Assembly (NCBI RefSeq): GCF_011045195.1
Contig: NZ_CP049200.1
Location: 62,001 to 126,000 of the forward strand
Length of the DNA: 64,000 nt
Source: Caulobacter soli
Lineage (GTDB): Bacteria; Pseudomonadota; Alphaproteobacteria; Caulobacterales; Caulobacteraceae
Reading direction: 5' to 3'
Shown piece after piece: positions 45,069 through 54,590 of this stretch (positions within the stretch are counted from its first letter, which is position 1; each line of letters starts with the position of its first letter). The notes beneath the pieces were generated by a model. That model saw nothing but the letters and a program-made list of their open reading frames with translations, had not been told where the DNA came from and searched no databases. Made by a program: the position numbers and the translations under genes.

Positions 45069-46799
45069 ATGGCTCACAGCTCGCCCACCGACGCCGCGGC
45101 GATCGCCGCGAACCTGAGGGACTTCGACTACATCGTGAACCCCGGCCCCAAGGCCCCGGTCACCGGGCTGAAGGCCGCGGTCAGCACCGACAACGCCATC
45201 GTCACCGAAACCATGTTGCGGGTGCTGCGCGAGGGCGGCAACGCCGTCGACGCGGGCATCGCCGGCTGCCTGGTGCAGGCCGCGGTCGAGCCGTTCATGA
45301 CCAACCACACCGGCACGGTGACCTTCCTCTACTATGAGGCCAAGACCGGCCAGTACCACCAGCTCGACAGCGCCGGCTTCATGCCCTCGGGCCTGGCGCC
45401 GTTCAAGCCGGTGCCGCCGCAGCCCGCCGGCTACGCGTCCATGCCGCCCAGCGCCTGCATTCCCGGCTACATGCCCGGCCTGAAGGCCATCTTCGAACGC
45501 TTCGCCACCCGGCCCTGGGCCGAGCTTTGCGCCGACGCGATCCGTTGGGCCGAGGACGGCCACCCCGTGTCCAGCTTCGAATACTACGTCAACACCTGGG
45601 GCGCGGACTTCACCACCTTCTTCTCCGAGGGCCGGGCCTTTTACCGCCCCGACGGCCACTTCACGCCCGTCGGACACCGTTTCCGTCCGCCGGGCATGGC
45701 CGAGACGCTGCGCAAGGTGGCCGAGCACGGCCCCGACCACATGATCACCGGCGACTGGGCCAGGGCGTTTGTCGCCAAGGCCAACGACATGGGCTGGAAG
45801 ATCACGCTTGATCACATGACCGAGACGCCGCCCCGCTGGCTGGAGCCCTTGCGTTTCCGGCACCGCGATCACGAGATCGTCTCGTTGAACGTTCCCCAGC
45901 AGCAGGGCGCCTATATCGCCCTGGCCCTGGGCGTGCTGCGCGAGCTGGACCTGAAGGACGTCGAGCCGCAGTCCGCCGAGCACTACTATTATCTAGGCCA
46001 CGCGCTGCGTCTGGCGCAGATCCACAGCGGCTTCATCACCGACACCACCGTGGCCGACGCGGCGGTGGACGTCGTCACCAACCCCGAGCATCACAAGCAG
46101 TTGGCGCGCCTGATCAAGGGCCTCATGCCGAAGGTCGACCTGACCGAGCACAGCCGCCTGGTCGGCGGGCCCGGCATGGTCAGCGGCCTGTCGCTCTATG
46201 GCGGCCTGGGCAAGCCGACCCGCGGCCGCAGCGACAGCAAACAGCCGACCGGCAGCTGCGAGCTGTCCATCGTCGACGCCGAGGGCAACTGGGTGCAGAT
46301 GATGAACACCCTGCAGTCGGGCGGCATCCCGGGCATGGTGGTGGAAGGCATTCCGATGGTCGGCACCCACGCCACCTTCGGCGGCCTGACCACGGCGATC
46401 GACGGGCGCCTGTTCAAGGGCGCGCGTCTGCGCCAGTGCATCGGCAACACCTTCGTGCTCAAGGACGGCAAGCCGGTCTTCTCCCTCGGCTCGCCGGGGA
46501 ACGTCCACTGCACCGTGCCCCAGGTCCTGGCCTATCTGCTGGAGTTCGGCTACGGGCCCGACGACGCGGTGGCCGCGCCCCGGATCCTGCCGATGGGCGA
46601 GGACAGCTCCCTGGTGCTCGAGGATCGGCTCAGCGACGAGACCATCGACGGCCTCGCGGCCCTGGGCCTCAACGTCAAGGTCAGCGAAGCCTGGGACTTC
46701 CACATGGGGTCCTTCGCCATGTGCTACCGCGACGACGACGGCTTGATCGGCACGGTCGCCGATCCCCGCCGCTGCGCCGTCGCCGACGGACTGCGCTGA
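45069..46799 (+). CDS. Gamma-glutamyltransferase family protein with altered nucleophile region
   Basis: A 576-residue Ntn-hydrolase family protein: STDNAIVTETMLRVLREGGNAVDAGIAG, NHTGTVTFLYY, SPGNVHCTVPQVLAYLLEFG. ATG 45069 is preceded by GGGGAGAT; an in-frame ATG at 45054 contains that site. Classical enzymes self-cleave before the Thr of TTHYSVVD. Here the aligned stretch reads SCELSIVDAEGNW, so Ser (or the nearby Thr of PTGS) would be the nucleophile if processing occurs. No signal peptide is evident, unlike periplasmic GGT. It may hydrolyse gamma-glutamyl or other amides. It heads GGT-M32-amidohydrolase under an exact operator. Confidence 0.85.
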   Translation: MAHSSPTDAAAIAANLRDFDYIVNPGPKAPVTGLKAAVSTDNAIVTETMLRVLREGGNAVDAGIAGCLVQAAVEPFMTNHTGTVTFLYYEAKTGQYHQLDSAGFMPSGLAPFKPVPPQPAGYASMPPSACIPGYMPGLKAIFERFATRPWAELCADAIRWAEDGHPVSSFEYYVNTWGADFTTFFSEGRAFYRPDGHFTPVGHRFRPPGMAETLRKVAEHGPDHMITGDWARAFVAKANDMGWKITLDHMTETPPRWLEPLRFRHRDHEIVSLNVPQQQGAYIALALGVLRELDLKDVEPQSAEHYYYLGHALRLAQIHSGFITDTTVADAAVDVVTNPEHHKQLARLIKGLMPKVDLTEHSRLVGGPGMVSGLSLYGGLGKPTRGRSDSKQPTGSCELSIVDAEGNWVQMMNTLQSGGIPGMVVEGIPMVGTHATFGGLTTAIDGRLFKGARLRQCIGNTFVLKDGKPVFSLGSPGNVHCTVPQVLAYLLEFGYGPDDAVAAPRILPMGEDSSLVLEDRLSDETIDGLAALGLNVKVSEAWDFHMGSFAMCYRDDDGLIGTVADPRRCAVADGLR

Positions 46800-46870
46800 C
46801 CCTGATCTGAACCCTCACTGTTCGGCGGCGCGCCTGGGGCTCGCCGTCGAAATCGAACAGGACCCGCTCC

Positions 46871-48397
46871 ATGACCGACCGCCCCAACGACAACCGCGCC
46901 TACGCCACCCTCAGCGAGCGCTTCTCCACGGCCAGCAAGCTGGCCGGAGCCCGCGCGCTGCTGTTCTGGGACAGCCAGACCAACATGCCCGCCGGCGGCG
47001 CCTGGGCGCGCGGGGAGGAGATGGCCGCCATCGACGCGGTGTCGTCCGACCTGCTGGCCGCGCCGGACTCCATGGACCTGCTGGAGGCGGCCGACGAGGC
47101 TCTCGACGCCCTGAGCCCGCCTGAACGGGCCAACCTGGTCGAGATGCGGCGCATCGCCCGTCACCAGGCCGCCGCGCCCAAGGCGCTGCAGGTCGAAAAG
47201 GCGCGCCTGATCGCGGCCCTGCAGCAGGACTGGCTGGCCGCCAAGCAGGACGATGATTTTCTGCGCTTCGCCAGGGGCTTTGAGAAGCTGTTGCCCGTCC
47301 ACCGCGAAATCGCGGCCCTGAAGGGTCAGGCGCTGGGCCTGTCGCCCTACGACGCCTTGATGGACGAGGTCGATCCGGGGCTGACGACCGCGACGGTCGA
47401 TCCCATCTTCGCCGACCTTGAGGCGTATCTGCCGGCCCTGCTGACCGAGGTGGTCGAACGCCAGGCCGGCTGGCCGGACCCCATCCCTTTCCAGGGCGAT
47501 TTCTCGGTCGAGCGCCAACGCGCCCTGGCCCAGGCGCTGCTGGAGGCGGTCGGACACACCAACGCCAACTGCCGGATCGACAACGCGCCCCATCCCTTCG
47601 CCCTGGCCGGCTCGCCCGGCGACAACCGCTTCACCACCCGGTTCGACGCCGACAACATCCGCTTTGCGATCCTGGCCACGCTGCACGAGGCGGGGCATTC
47701 GCTCTATGAGGCGGGGTTGCCGCGCGACCTGGCCTTCAGTCCGGTCGGCGCGGCGCGGGGCGCCACCGCCCACGAGAGTCAGTCGCTGATGGTGGAGATG
47801 CAGGCGGGCCGCAGCCGGGAGTTCATCGGTTGGCTGGCGCCCCAGATGCAGGCGGCGTTCGGCGGGCCGGCCGAAGGCTGGACGGTCTCCAACGTCCTCA
47901 ACGCCTATCGGCGGGTCGGTCAGGGCTACATTCGGGTCGAGGCCGATGAGATCTCCTATCCCCTGCACATCATCCTGCGCTACCGGCTCGAGCAGGGCCT
48001 GCTGTCGGGCGATCTGAAGGTCGCCGATCTGCCGGAGGCGTGGAACGCGCTGTCCCAGCGATTGTTTGGCCGCCGCCCCCCCAACAACGCGCAAGGCTGC
48101 CTGCAGGACATCCACTGGGCCATGGGATTGTTCGGCTATTTTCCCAACTACGCCCTGGGCGCGACCTTCGCCGCCCAGCTGTTCGAACGGGCCAACCAGG
48201 ACGATCCGGGCATACGGGCGGGGCTGGCCGACGGCGACTTTGGCCCCTATCGCGACTGGGTGCGCCCGCGCATCCACCAGCGCGCCAGCCAGGTCTCCTT
48301 CGCCGACCTCGTCCAGGACGCCACCGGAGCGCCGTTCTCGGCCGAGGCGCTCAAGCGCCACCTTCGTCACCGCTACCTGGAAGAAGAAGCGCCCTAG
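46871..48397 (+). CDS. Carboxypeptidase Taq, M32 family
   Basis: A 508-residue zinc carboxypeptidase. The metal motif HEAGH lies near residue 272, followed by HESQSLMVEMQAGRS with the third ligand, then RRVGQGYIRVEADEISYPLHI (in part EADEISYPLHI) and DIHWAMGLFGYFPNYALGA, all M32 signatures. It releases C-terminal residues of broad specificity from peptides in the cytoplasm. The gap after the GGT-family gene is 71 bases and contains an imperfect inverted repeat (CTGTTCG..CGAACAG, 46818-46860). Confidence 0.95.
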   Translation: MTDRPNDNRAYATLSERFSTASKLAGARALLFWDSQTNMPAGGAWARGEEMAAIDAVSSDLLAAPDSMDLLEAADEALDALSPPERANLVEMRRIARHQAAAPKALQVEKARLIAALQQDWLAAKQDDDFLRFARGFEKLLPVHREIAALKGQALGLSPYDALMDEVDPGLTTATVDPIFADLEAYLPALLTEVVERQAGWPDPIPFQGDFSVERQRALAQALLEAVGHTNANCRIDNAPHPFALAGSPGDNRFTTRFDADNIRFAILATLHEAGHSLYEAGLPRDLAFSPVGAARGATAHESQSLMVEMQAGRSREFIGWLAPQMQAAFGGPAEGWTVSNVLNAYRRVGQGYIRVEADEISYPLHIILRYRLEQGLLSGDLKVADLPEAWNALSQRLFGRRPPNNAQGCLQDIHWAMGLFGYFPNYALGATFAAQLFERANQDDPGIRAGLADGDFGPYRDWVRPRIHQRASQVSFADLVQDATGAPFSAEALKRHLRHRYLEEEAP

Positions 48398-48465
48398 GGA
48401 TCGCCTTGGCGATCGGCGCCGCCGACCATGATCCATCGACTTCACCATCTCGCGAGGACCGCGTC

Positions 48466-49710
48466 ATGAGTTCTGTGCTTTTCACCAACGCGGCGCTGTT
48501 CGACGGCGTTGGTCCTGACTTGCGCCGCGGCGCCAGCGTCCTGGTCGCCGACGGCCTGATCCAGGAGGTCGCCGACGGCCCCCTTCCCGCCCCGGCCGGG
48601 GCGGAGGTGATCGATCTGGCCGGCCGCACCCTGATGCCCGGCCTCATCGACGCCCATGTCCACATCTGGTGGACCGATCTGGACATCACCCGGGTGATCA
48701 CCCGCCGCAGTGAATACCTGGCCGGATTCGCCTTTCGGGCCCTGAGCCGGATGCTCAACCGCGGCTTCACCACGGTGCGCGACGCGGGCGGCACCGACGT
48801 GGCCTATGTGCTGGCCATGCAGGACGGCCTGCAGCCGGGGCCCCGGCTGCTGCACGCGGGGCGGTTCATGTCCCAGACCGGCGGCCACGGCGACTTCCGT
48901 CGCTTCGGCGATTTCGACGGCATGTGCGGATGCGGTCTGCGCCATCATGGCATGGGACGGATGTCGGCCATCGTCGACGGCCCCGACGCCATGCGCGCGG
49001 CGATCCGCGAGGAATTCCGACTGGGCGCGCGCCAGATCAAGCTGATGGGCTCGGGCGGCGCCAGCAGTCCCGCCGATCCGCTTCATCAACAGCAGTTCAG
49101 CGACGCGGAGATCCTGGCGGCGGTCGAGGAATGCGCCCGTCACGAGTCCTATGTGATGGCTCATTGCCATCCGCCCGAGGCCATCGCCCGCTGCGCGCGC
49201 CTGGGGGTTCGCTCCATCGAGCACGCCACCCTGATCAATCAAGCGGCGGCCGACGAGGTGCTGGCCGCCGGCGCCTACGTGGTTCCGACCTTGGCGGTCA
49301 TTTTCGCTTTGCTCGACGACGGCGCGGCCCTGGGCATGCCGCCCGCCAATGTCGAGAAGGTGAGGATCGCCGCGGCGGGGGCCCTGGAAGGGTTGCAGAT
49401 CATGCGTCAGACCGGCCTCAAGGTCGGGTTCGGCACCGATCTGCTGGGCCCTCAGCAAGACCGCCAAGGCAGCGAATTTGGCCTGCGGGCCCAGGTCTTC
49501 TCACCGATCGAGATCCTGCGCCAGGTGACCAGCGTCAACGCCGAGCTTCTGCAGATGGGCGGCCAGATCGGCGTGGTGGCCCCGGGAGCCGTCGCCGATC
49601 TGATCGTCGTCGACGGCGATCCGCTGCAGGACATCACCTGTCTGGGCCAGGGCGGCGACAACCTGCCGATCATCCTGCAGGGCGGACGGTTCCACAAGCG
49701 GACACTCTAA
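48466..49710 (+). CDS. Amidohydrolase, dipeptidase/prolidase-like
   Basis: A 414-residue metal-dependent amidohydrolase: LIDAHVHIWW (HxH, near residue 62), RQIKLMGSGGAS (candidate carboxylated Lys near 191), YVMAHCHPPEAI, GVRSIEHATLI and GFGTDLLGPQ (His, His, Asp ligands). The group includes Caulobacter proteins annotated as Xaa-Pro dipeptidases and shown to be dipeptidases of other specificity. No signal peptide is seen. It follows the M32 gene by 68 bases and fits the final step of peptide breakdown; its exact dipeptide substrate is unknown. Confidence 0.88.
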   Translation: MSSVLFTNAALFDGVGPDLRRGASVLVADGLIQEVADGPLPAPAGAEVIDLAGRTLMPGLIDAHVHIWWTDLDITRVITRRSEYLAGFAFRALSRMLNRGFTTVRDAGGTDVAYVLAMQDGLQPGPRLLHAGRFMSQTGGHGDFRRFGDFDGMCGCGLRHHGMGRMSAIVDGPDAMRAAIREEFRLGARQIKLMGSGGASSPADPLHQQQFSDAEILAAVEECARHESYVMAHCHPPEAIARCARLGVRSIEHATLINQAAADEVLAAGAYVVPTLAVIFALLDDGAALGMPPANVEKVRIAAAGALEGLQIMRQTGLKVGFGTDLLGPQQDRQGSEFGLRAQVFSPIEILRQVTSVNAELLQMGGQIGVVAPGAVADLIVVDGDPLQDITCLGQGGDNLPIILQGGRFHKRTL

Positions 49711-49776
49711 GCGGCGGCGTTGGCGCGGTCCGTGACGGGGCCGGTCGATCGCGCGCTTCCATCAAGGAGCAACCCG

Positions 49777-50841
49777 ATGAACGCACTGGCCTTGCGCCGC
49801 GCCGAGCGGCCGGCTCCATTCCGACCCTGGAGCCTGCGGTTGGCCCAGCCCACCATCGATCTGGCCGCCAGCATCCTGTCTTCGCGCCCCTTCCTCGGGT
49901 TTGAGACGTGGGCGCGGGGCGCGGTCACCCGGCGGAGCCTGTCCTCGGTGATCCAACGCTACCAGGTCCAGGGCCAGACGCGCGGGCGCCAGGATCATGT
50001 CGTCCTGGCGCCCGACGCCTCGCTGATCGTCAGCGACCTGGACCATGTCCCCGACTGCCCCTACACCCTGACCAGCACCCTGCCGTTGTTTTTCGCCCAG
50101 TTCCGCGTCGCCGGAACCGTGACCATGAGCGGCGACGGCCGGTCGCTGACGGTCGACCATCGCGTCTGCCTGTTCAGCCGTTTCGCTCCTGGGGACGAGC
50201 GGCAGGTCCATGTCGCCGAGGGCGCCTGGCGCGCGGTGGCCCTGGTTTGCAGCGAAGCGGCCCTGCGGCGCTGGGGTCTGGCCGAAAGCGCGCTGGCCCT
50301 GCTGAGCGGCGGGGCCGTGACCGCCATCCCGATGCCCCGCGCCGCTTCAGAGGCGATCCGCGACCTGCTGGAATGCCGCTATGATGGAGATCTGCGCCGG
50401 CCCTTTGTCGAAGCCAAGCTCCTGGAGGCCCTGTGCGGGGTGCTGGGCGCGGCCGCCCAGAGCCGCGCGGCGCCGTCGACGACCTTCAGTCCCAGCGAGC
50501 TGCGTCGGGTGACCCAGGCGGCCGAACTGATCCAATCGTCATTCGACGAACCGCTGACGCTGCAACGGGTCGCCCGCCGGGTCGGCCTCAACAGGTCAAG
50601 GCTCGCCGCCGGTTTCAAGGCCGTTTTCGAAACCACCTTCTACGAACGTCTGCGCGAGGTTCGCATGATCGAGGCGCGCCGCCTGCTGGATCGCGGCGGC
50701 GCGGTGTCCATGGCCGCCGCGGCGGTCGGCTATGAAAGCGCCTGCAGTTTTTCGCGGGCGTTCAAGGCGCGCTATGGCGTCGCGCCCAGTGAACGGCTGG
50801 CCGCCGCGCGCCTGAGCCTGCGCCATCGGCTGCACGCCTAG
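49777..50841 (+). CDS. AraC family regulator
   Basis: A 354-residue regulator starting at 49777 behind AAGGAGC. An N-terminal AraC-binding-like domain (LSSVIQRYQVQGQ, VDHRVCLFSRFAPGDERQVH) precedes the paired helix-turn-helix domain from about residue 245: LTLQRVARRVGLNRSRLAAGFKAVF and VSMAAAAVGYESACSFSRAFKARYGVAPSE (quoted in part). It lies between the dipeptidase and a TonB receptor and is the obvious candidate to control the receptor-MFS pair downstream. Confidence 0.93.
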   Translation: MNALALRRAERPAPFRPWSLRLAQPTIDLAASILSSRPFLGFETWARGAVTRRSLSSVIQRYQVQGQTRGRQDHVVLAPDASLIVSDLDHVPDCPYTLTSTLPLFFAQFRVAGTVTMSGDGRSLTVDHRVCLFSRFAPGDERQVHVAEGAWRAVALVCSEAALRRWGLAESALALLSGGAVTAIPMPRAASEAIRDLLECRYDGDLRRPFVEAKLLEALCGVLGAAAQSRAAPSTTFSPSELRRVTQAAELIQSSFDEPLTLQRVARRVGLNRSRLAAGFKAVFETTFYERLREVRMIEARRLLDRGGAVSMAAAAVGYESACSFSRAFKARYGVAPSERLAAARLSLRHRLHA

Positions 50842-50995
50842 AGCCGGTGATCGGCCGCGAACGAGGGAAAAAGACGTTCTGCGTGATGGTTCGCACGATC
50901 TGCACATCGCCTGGGGCGGCGGCCGTCATCCTCCGTCTTCGGCGCCGCCAAGGCGCCCCCCTTTTGGGGAAAAGGGACGGAGGGAAATCACACCT

Positions 50996-53248
50996 ATGAC
51001 CAAGTTGCACAATGTCCTGCTGGGCGCCACCGGCCTGGCCTTGATCCTCGCCGCGACGCCGATGACCGCCGCGGCGCAATCGCAGCCCGCGGCCGCGTCC
51101 ACGGTCGAGGAGGTGGTGGTGACGGCCCGCAAGCGGGCGGAAAGTCTGCTGGACGTGCCGATGTCGGTGAGCGCCTTTTCCGGCGAGCAATTGCGGGCCG
51201 CCGGCGTCAAAAGCGCCAACGATCTCTACGGCCGGGCGCCGGGGCTGTATTTCAGCAACGCCGGGGCCGCCGCGCCGACCTCGGACTTCGTCTATCTGTC
51301 GTTCCGCGGCGTGGGCGCCAACGCCGGCCAGGAACCGGCCGCGGGGGTGTTCATCGACGGGATGTACCAGCCGCAGCTGGGCTTCGACATCGGCTTTCTG
51401 GACCTGGCGCAGCTGGAGGTCCTGCGTGGTCCGCAAGGCACGTTGTTTGGACGCAACACCGAGGCGGGCGCGCTCAATCTGGTGACCCGTAAGCCCGACC
51501 AGGATCTGCACGTGCGTCTTGAGGGCGAGGCGGCGCGGTTCGACGCCTGGCGCCTGTTCGGCGCGGTCAGCGGGCCGCTGTCGGACAAGGTCGCCGCCGG
51601 GATCAGCGCCGAACATGCCGACGGCGACGGCTTCACTTATAATCCCGCGACCGGCAAGCCGCAGTCCCCGACCCGCCGGTCGAGCGTCCGCGGCGCGCTG
51701 CGCTTCACCCCGACCGATCAACTCGACATCGTGTTGTCGGCCGACGCCACCCGCCGCAAGGGCAATGAGATCGCCTTTGGCGCCCCGCTCGAGTGCCACT
51801 GCTACGCCGTCTACGCCGACAACGATCAGACCGACACCAAGGACACCTCGGGCGTTCAGCTCAACATCGACTGGAAGTTTGGGCCCGGCCTGACGCTGAC
51901 CTCGATCACCGGCCTGCGCAAAGCCAAGTCCGATATCGGCTTTGACTTCGACGGCACGCCCACGGGGCAGCAACCGACCACGGCCAACGGCGTGACCGGT
52001 TCAACCGTCGCGCCGGGCCCGGTCACCTTCGGCGGCATGTTCCAGCGCCTGCGGCTGAACCAGACTTTCAAGAGCCAGGAACTGAGGCTGGCCGGCGACG
52101 ACGGTCGTTTCACCTGGTTGATCGGCCTCTACGGCTTCAAGCAAGACCAGCATCAGGTCCGCGATTTCGACGTCGGGGCCGGCGTGGCCCACGATCCGGC
52201 CGTCGCCTATCTGATCCCGCTCTACATCCGCGAAGACTTCACCAATGATCGCAAGGGCTGGGCGGCCTTCGGCCAGGCCAGCTGGCGGCCGGCGGACCGT
52301 GTGGAGCTGACCGGCGGCTTGCGTTGGTCCGACGAGTCTGTCGACATCGGCGGCCAACGGGTCCGCAACATCGTGCAGTTGGAGAACGCCCATCCGACCT
52401 TCTTCGCCCTGGCCGGCGACAAGGACTTCTCCAACCTCTCCAGCATGGTGTCGATCCGCTACGATCTGACCCCGAGCGTGAAGCCCTATTTCACGATTTC
52501 TCAGGGCTGGAAGGCGGGCGGCTACAACCGGTTTCCCAGCACCGCGGCCGCCGCCCTGCCCTATGACAGCGAAAGCTCGGTCAATTACGAGCTGGGCCTG
52601 AAGGGCAGCTTCCTCGACCGCCGCCTGACCGCCAATCTGGCCGCCTTCCACATCGACATCAGCGACCAGCAGCTGCTGACCGTGACCCCCGACGCCAGCG
52701 GCGTGCCGGTGACCACCATCACCAACGCCGGCAAGAGCAAGAGCCAGGGCGTCGAGGCCGAGCTGTCCTTGGCGGCGAGCCAGGGCCTGCGCCTGTCCTT
52801 GGCCGGCGGCTACACGCGGGCGCGCTATGTGCATTTCCTGCAGTGCGCGGCCGCCAACGTCTGCATTTCGCGGGACGGCGATCCCTTCGAATACACCCCT
52901 GAACTGACCGGCACCGCGGCGATCGACTATCAGCGGCCCCTGGGCGGGGCCTGGACCTTGGAGGCCCATGCCGACTATCGCTATGTCGGCGGCTCCCTGG
53001 CGCCCAACGGCTCGTTCCTCGCCGCCCTGGGCGAGGAGATCAAGGTGCCCGCCTACCGTCGCGCCAATCTGCGCGTCTCGGCCGTCCACGACCGCCTCAA
53101 GCTGACCGGCTATGTCGAGAACCTTTTCGACACCTATGACTACACCGTCGTCCAGGGCGCCTCGTTCTTCCCGACCGGGCCCGGCCAGACCTTCGTGCAA
53201 CCCTTGGCGCCCCGCACCGTCGGCGTCGTGATCTCCTACCAATTCTAG
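50996..53248 (+). CDS. TonB-dependent receptor
   Basis: A complete 750-residue outer-membrane receptor: signal peptide to about residue 27 (cleavage after MTAAAQ), plug domain beginning VEEVVVTARKRAESLLDVPMS, FRGVGANAGQEPAAGVFIDG and LRGPQGTLFGRNTEAGALN, and a barrel ending VGVVISYQF with the terminal Phe of outer-membrane proteins. GGACGGAGGG precedes the ATG. Beside a GC-rich hairpin it is followed by an MFS transporter, suggesting a two-membrane uptake route. No ATACA-N4-TGTAT site is seen upstream. Confidence 0.95.
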   Translation: MTKLHNVLLGATGLALILAATPMTAAAQSQPAAASTVEEVVVTARKRAESLLDVPMSVSAFSGEQLRAAGVKSANDLYGRAPGLYFSNAGAAAPTSDFVYLSFRGVGANAGQEPAAGVFIDGMYQPQLGFDIGFLDLAQLEVLRGPQGTLFGRNTEAGALNLVTRKPDQDLHVRLEGEAARFDAWRLFGAVSGPLSDKVAAGISAEHADGDGFTYNPATGKPQSPTRRSSVRGALRFTPTDQLDIVLSADATRRKGNEIAFGAPLECHCYAVYADNDQTDTKDTSGVQLNIDWKFGPGLTLTSITGLRKAKSDIGFDFDGTPTGQQPTTANGVTGSTVAPGPVTFGGMFQRLRLNQTFKSQELRLAGDDGRFTWLIGLYGFKQDQHQVRDFDVGAGVAHDPAVAYLIPLYIREDFTNDRKGWAAFGQASWRPADRVELTGGLRWSDESVDIGGQRVRNIVQLENAHPTFFALAGDKDFSNLSSMVSIRYDLTPSVKPYFTISQGWKAGGYNRFPSTAAAALPYDSESSVNYELGLKGSFLDRRLTANLAAFHIDISDQQLLTVTPDASGVPVTTITNAGKSKSQGVEAELSLAASQGLRLSLAGGYTRARYVHFLQCAAANVCISRDGDPFEYTPELTGTAAIDYQRPLGGAWTLEAHADYRYVGGSLAPNGSFLAALGEEIKVPAYRRANLRVSAVHDRLKLTGYVENLFDTYDYTVVQGASFFPTGPGQTFVQPLAPRTVGVVISYQF

Positions 53249-53260
53249 AAAGGGAAGTTC

Positions 53261-53286
53261 GTCCCCGCGCCCCAGGGCGCGGGGAC
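53261..53286. terminator. GC-rich hairpin abutting the MFS start
   Basis: Eleven base pairs (arms 53261-53271 and 53276-53286) around a CCAG loop, three bases before ATG 53290 and 12 after the receptor stop. It could end most receptor transcripts or limit translation of the transporter, explaining unequal expression of the pair. Confidence 0.55.
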
Positions 53287-53289
53287 GCC

Positions 53290-54585
53290 ATGGACATGAC
53301 CGACCACAATGCCATTTCGCCCCTGCGCCGCTGGACGGCGCTTTTTCTATTCACCCTGGTCCTGGGCTGTAACTATCTGGATCGGTTCCTGCTTTCGATC
53401 CTGCTGGAGCCGATCAAGACCGACCTGGCGATCAGCGACACCCAGGCGGGCCTGCTGACCGGCGCGGCCTTCGCCCTGTTCTATTCGGCCTTCGCGATTC
53501 CGCTCGCCCGATTGGCCGAGCGCGTCAATCGGGTATGGGTCCTGGCCGCGAGCCTGCTGCTGTGGAGCGTGGCCACCGCCCTTTGCGGCGCGGTCACCGG
53601 TTTTGTCACGCTGTTGCTGGCGCGGATGCTGGTCGGCGTCGGCGAGGCGGGCGGCATACCGCCGTCCCATTCGATGGTCGCCGATCTCTTCGCGCCCACC
53701 CAGCGCGGCGGGGCCATGTCGATCCTGGCCCTGGGCGTGGCGGCCGGAGCCACCTTGGCGCCGCTGATCGGCGGCCCGCTGGAGGCGATGGTCGGCTGGC
53801 GTCTGACCTTCGTCATCCTGGGCGCGCCAGGCGCCCTGCTGGCCCTGGCCCTGGCGGCCTTCGTGCGCGAGCCCCCGCGCGGCCATTCGGAGGGGCTTGT
53901 CCATCACGGAGCCCCCGCGCCGCTGTGGGCCACGGTGCTGACGCTTTGGCGGCGACGCGCCTTTCGCAACCTGGTCCTGGGCATGGCCCTGCTGGCGCTG
54001 TGCGAGTACAGCCTGTTTCTGTGGCTGCCGACGGTTTTTCGACGCAGCTTTGGCCTGACCGGCGTGGAGTTGGGGGCGGGCTTGGCGCTGTTCCAAGGGC
54101 TTCCCTACGCGGTCGCCACCTTGGCGGGCGGCATGATCAGCGATCGTCTCTATCGCCGCGATCGACGCTGGGCCGCCTGGGTTCCGCTGATCAGCGCCCT
54201 GGTCGCGCTTCCGGCCGTCGCCGCCCTGAGCTTGGCCTCCACGCCGCTGCTGGCCTTCGTCCTGATCGTGCCGCCCTTCCTGGCCAGCGGCCTGGCGCTG
54301 GGTCCCTGCTACGCCATGATCCAGAGCCTGGCCGAGGTGCGATCGCGCGCCACCGCCACGGCGATCCTGCTTTTCGCGGTCAATATCGTCGGCGGGGCCC
54401 TGGGGCCGTTGATGATCGGCATGCTCAGCGACGCGCTGACCGCCCGGTTCGGGGAACAGGCCTTGCGGTTCGCCTTCCTGGCGTTGACGCCGCTCTATCT
54501 GGGCGGAGCCCTGGCCTTCTTCGCCGTCGGTCGGTCCCTCGAAGCGGGCCTGCGGGAGGCCGCCGGCGACGAAGGCGGCGGCTGA
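53290..54585 (+). CDS. MFS transporter
   Basis: A 431-residue major facilitator with twelve predicted hydrophobic segments. Signature GCNYLDRFLLSILLEPIK lies in helix 1, followed by LARLAERVNRVWVLA (loop 2-3 motif) and ARMLVGVGEAGGIPPSHSMVAD in helix 4, as in spinster-like MFS proteins. ATG 53296 is an alternative start that moves away from the hairpin. Its substrate is unknown; next to the TonB receptor and peptidase genes it may carry a peptide or amino acid derivative across the inner membrane. Confidence 0.92.
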   Translation: MDMTDHNAISPLRRWTALFLFTLVLGCNYLDRFLLSILLEPIKTDLAISDTQAGLLTGAAFALFYSAFAIPLARLAERVNRVWVLAASLLLWSVATALCGAVTGFVTLLLARMLVGVGEAGGIPPSHSMVADLFAPTQRGGAMSILALGVAAGATLAPLIGGPLEAMVGWRLTFVILGAPGALLALALAAFVREPPRGHSEGLVHHGAPAPLWATVLTLWRRRAFRNLVLGMALLALCEYSLFLWLPTVFRRSFGLTGVELGAGLALFQGLPYAVATLAGGMISDRLYRRDRRWAAWVPLISALVALPAVAALSLASTPLLAFVLIVPPFLASGLALGPCYAMIQSLAEVRSRATATAILLFAVNIVGGALGPLMIGMLSDALTARFGEQALRFAFLALTPLYLGGALAFFAVGRSLEAGLREAAGDEGGG

Positions 54586-54590
54586 CGGGC

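Noticed and set aside
46818..46860. Inverted repeat CTGTTCG..CGAACAG between the GGT homologue and M32 gene as a terminator
   Set aside because: The pairing is interrupted and there is no T-run; too weak to list as a separate feature.
50953..50970. CCCCTTTTGGGG palindrome before the TonB receptor as an operator or terminator
   Set aside because: Short, low-complexity and not repeated elsewhere in the window; probably fortuitous beside the ribosome site.
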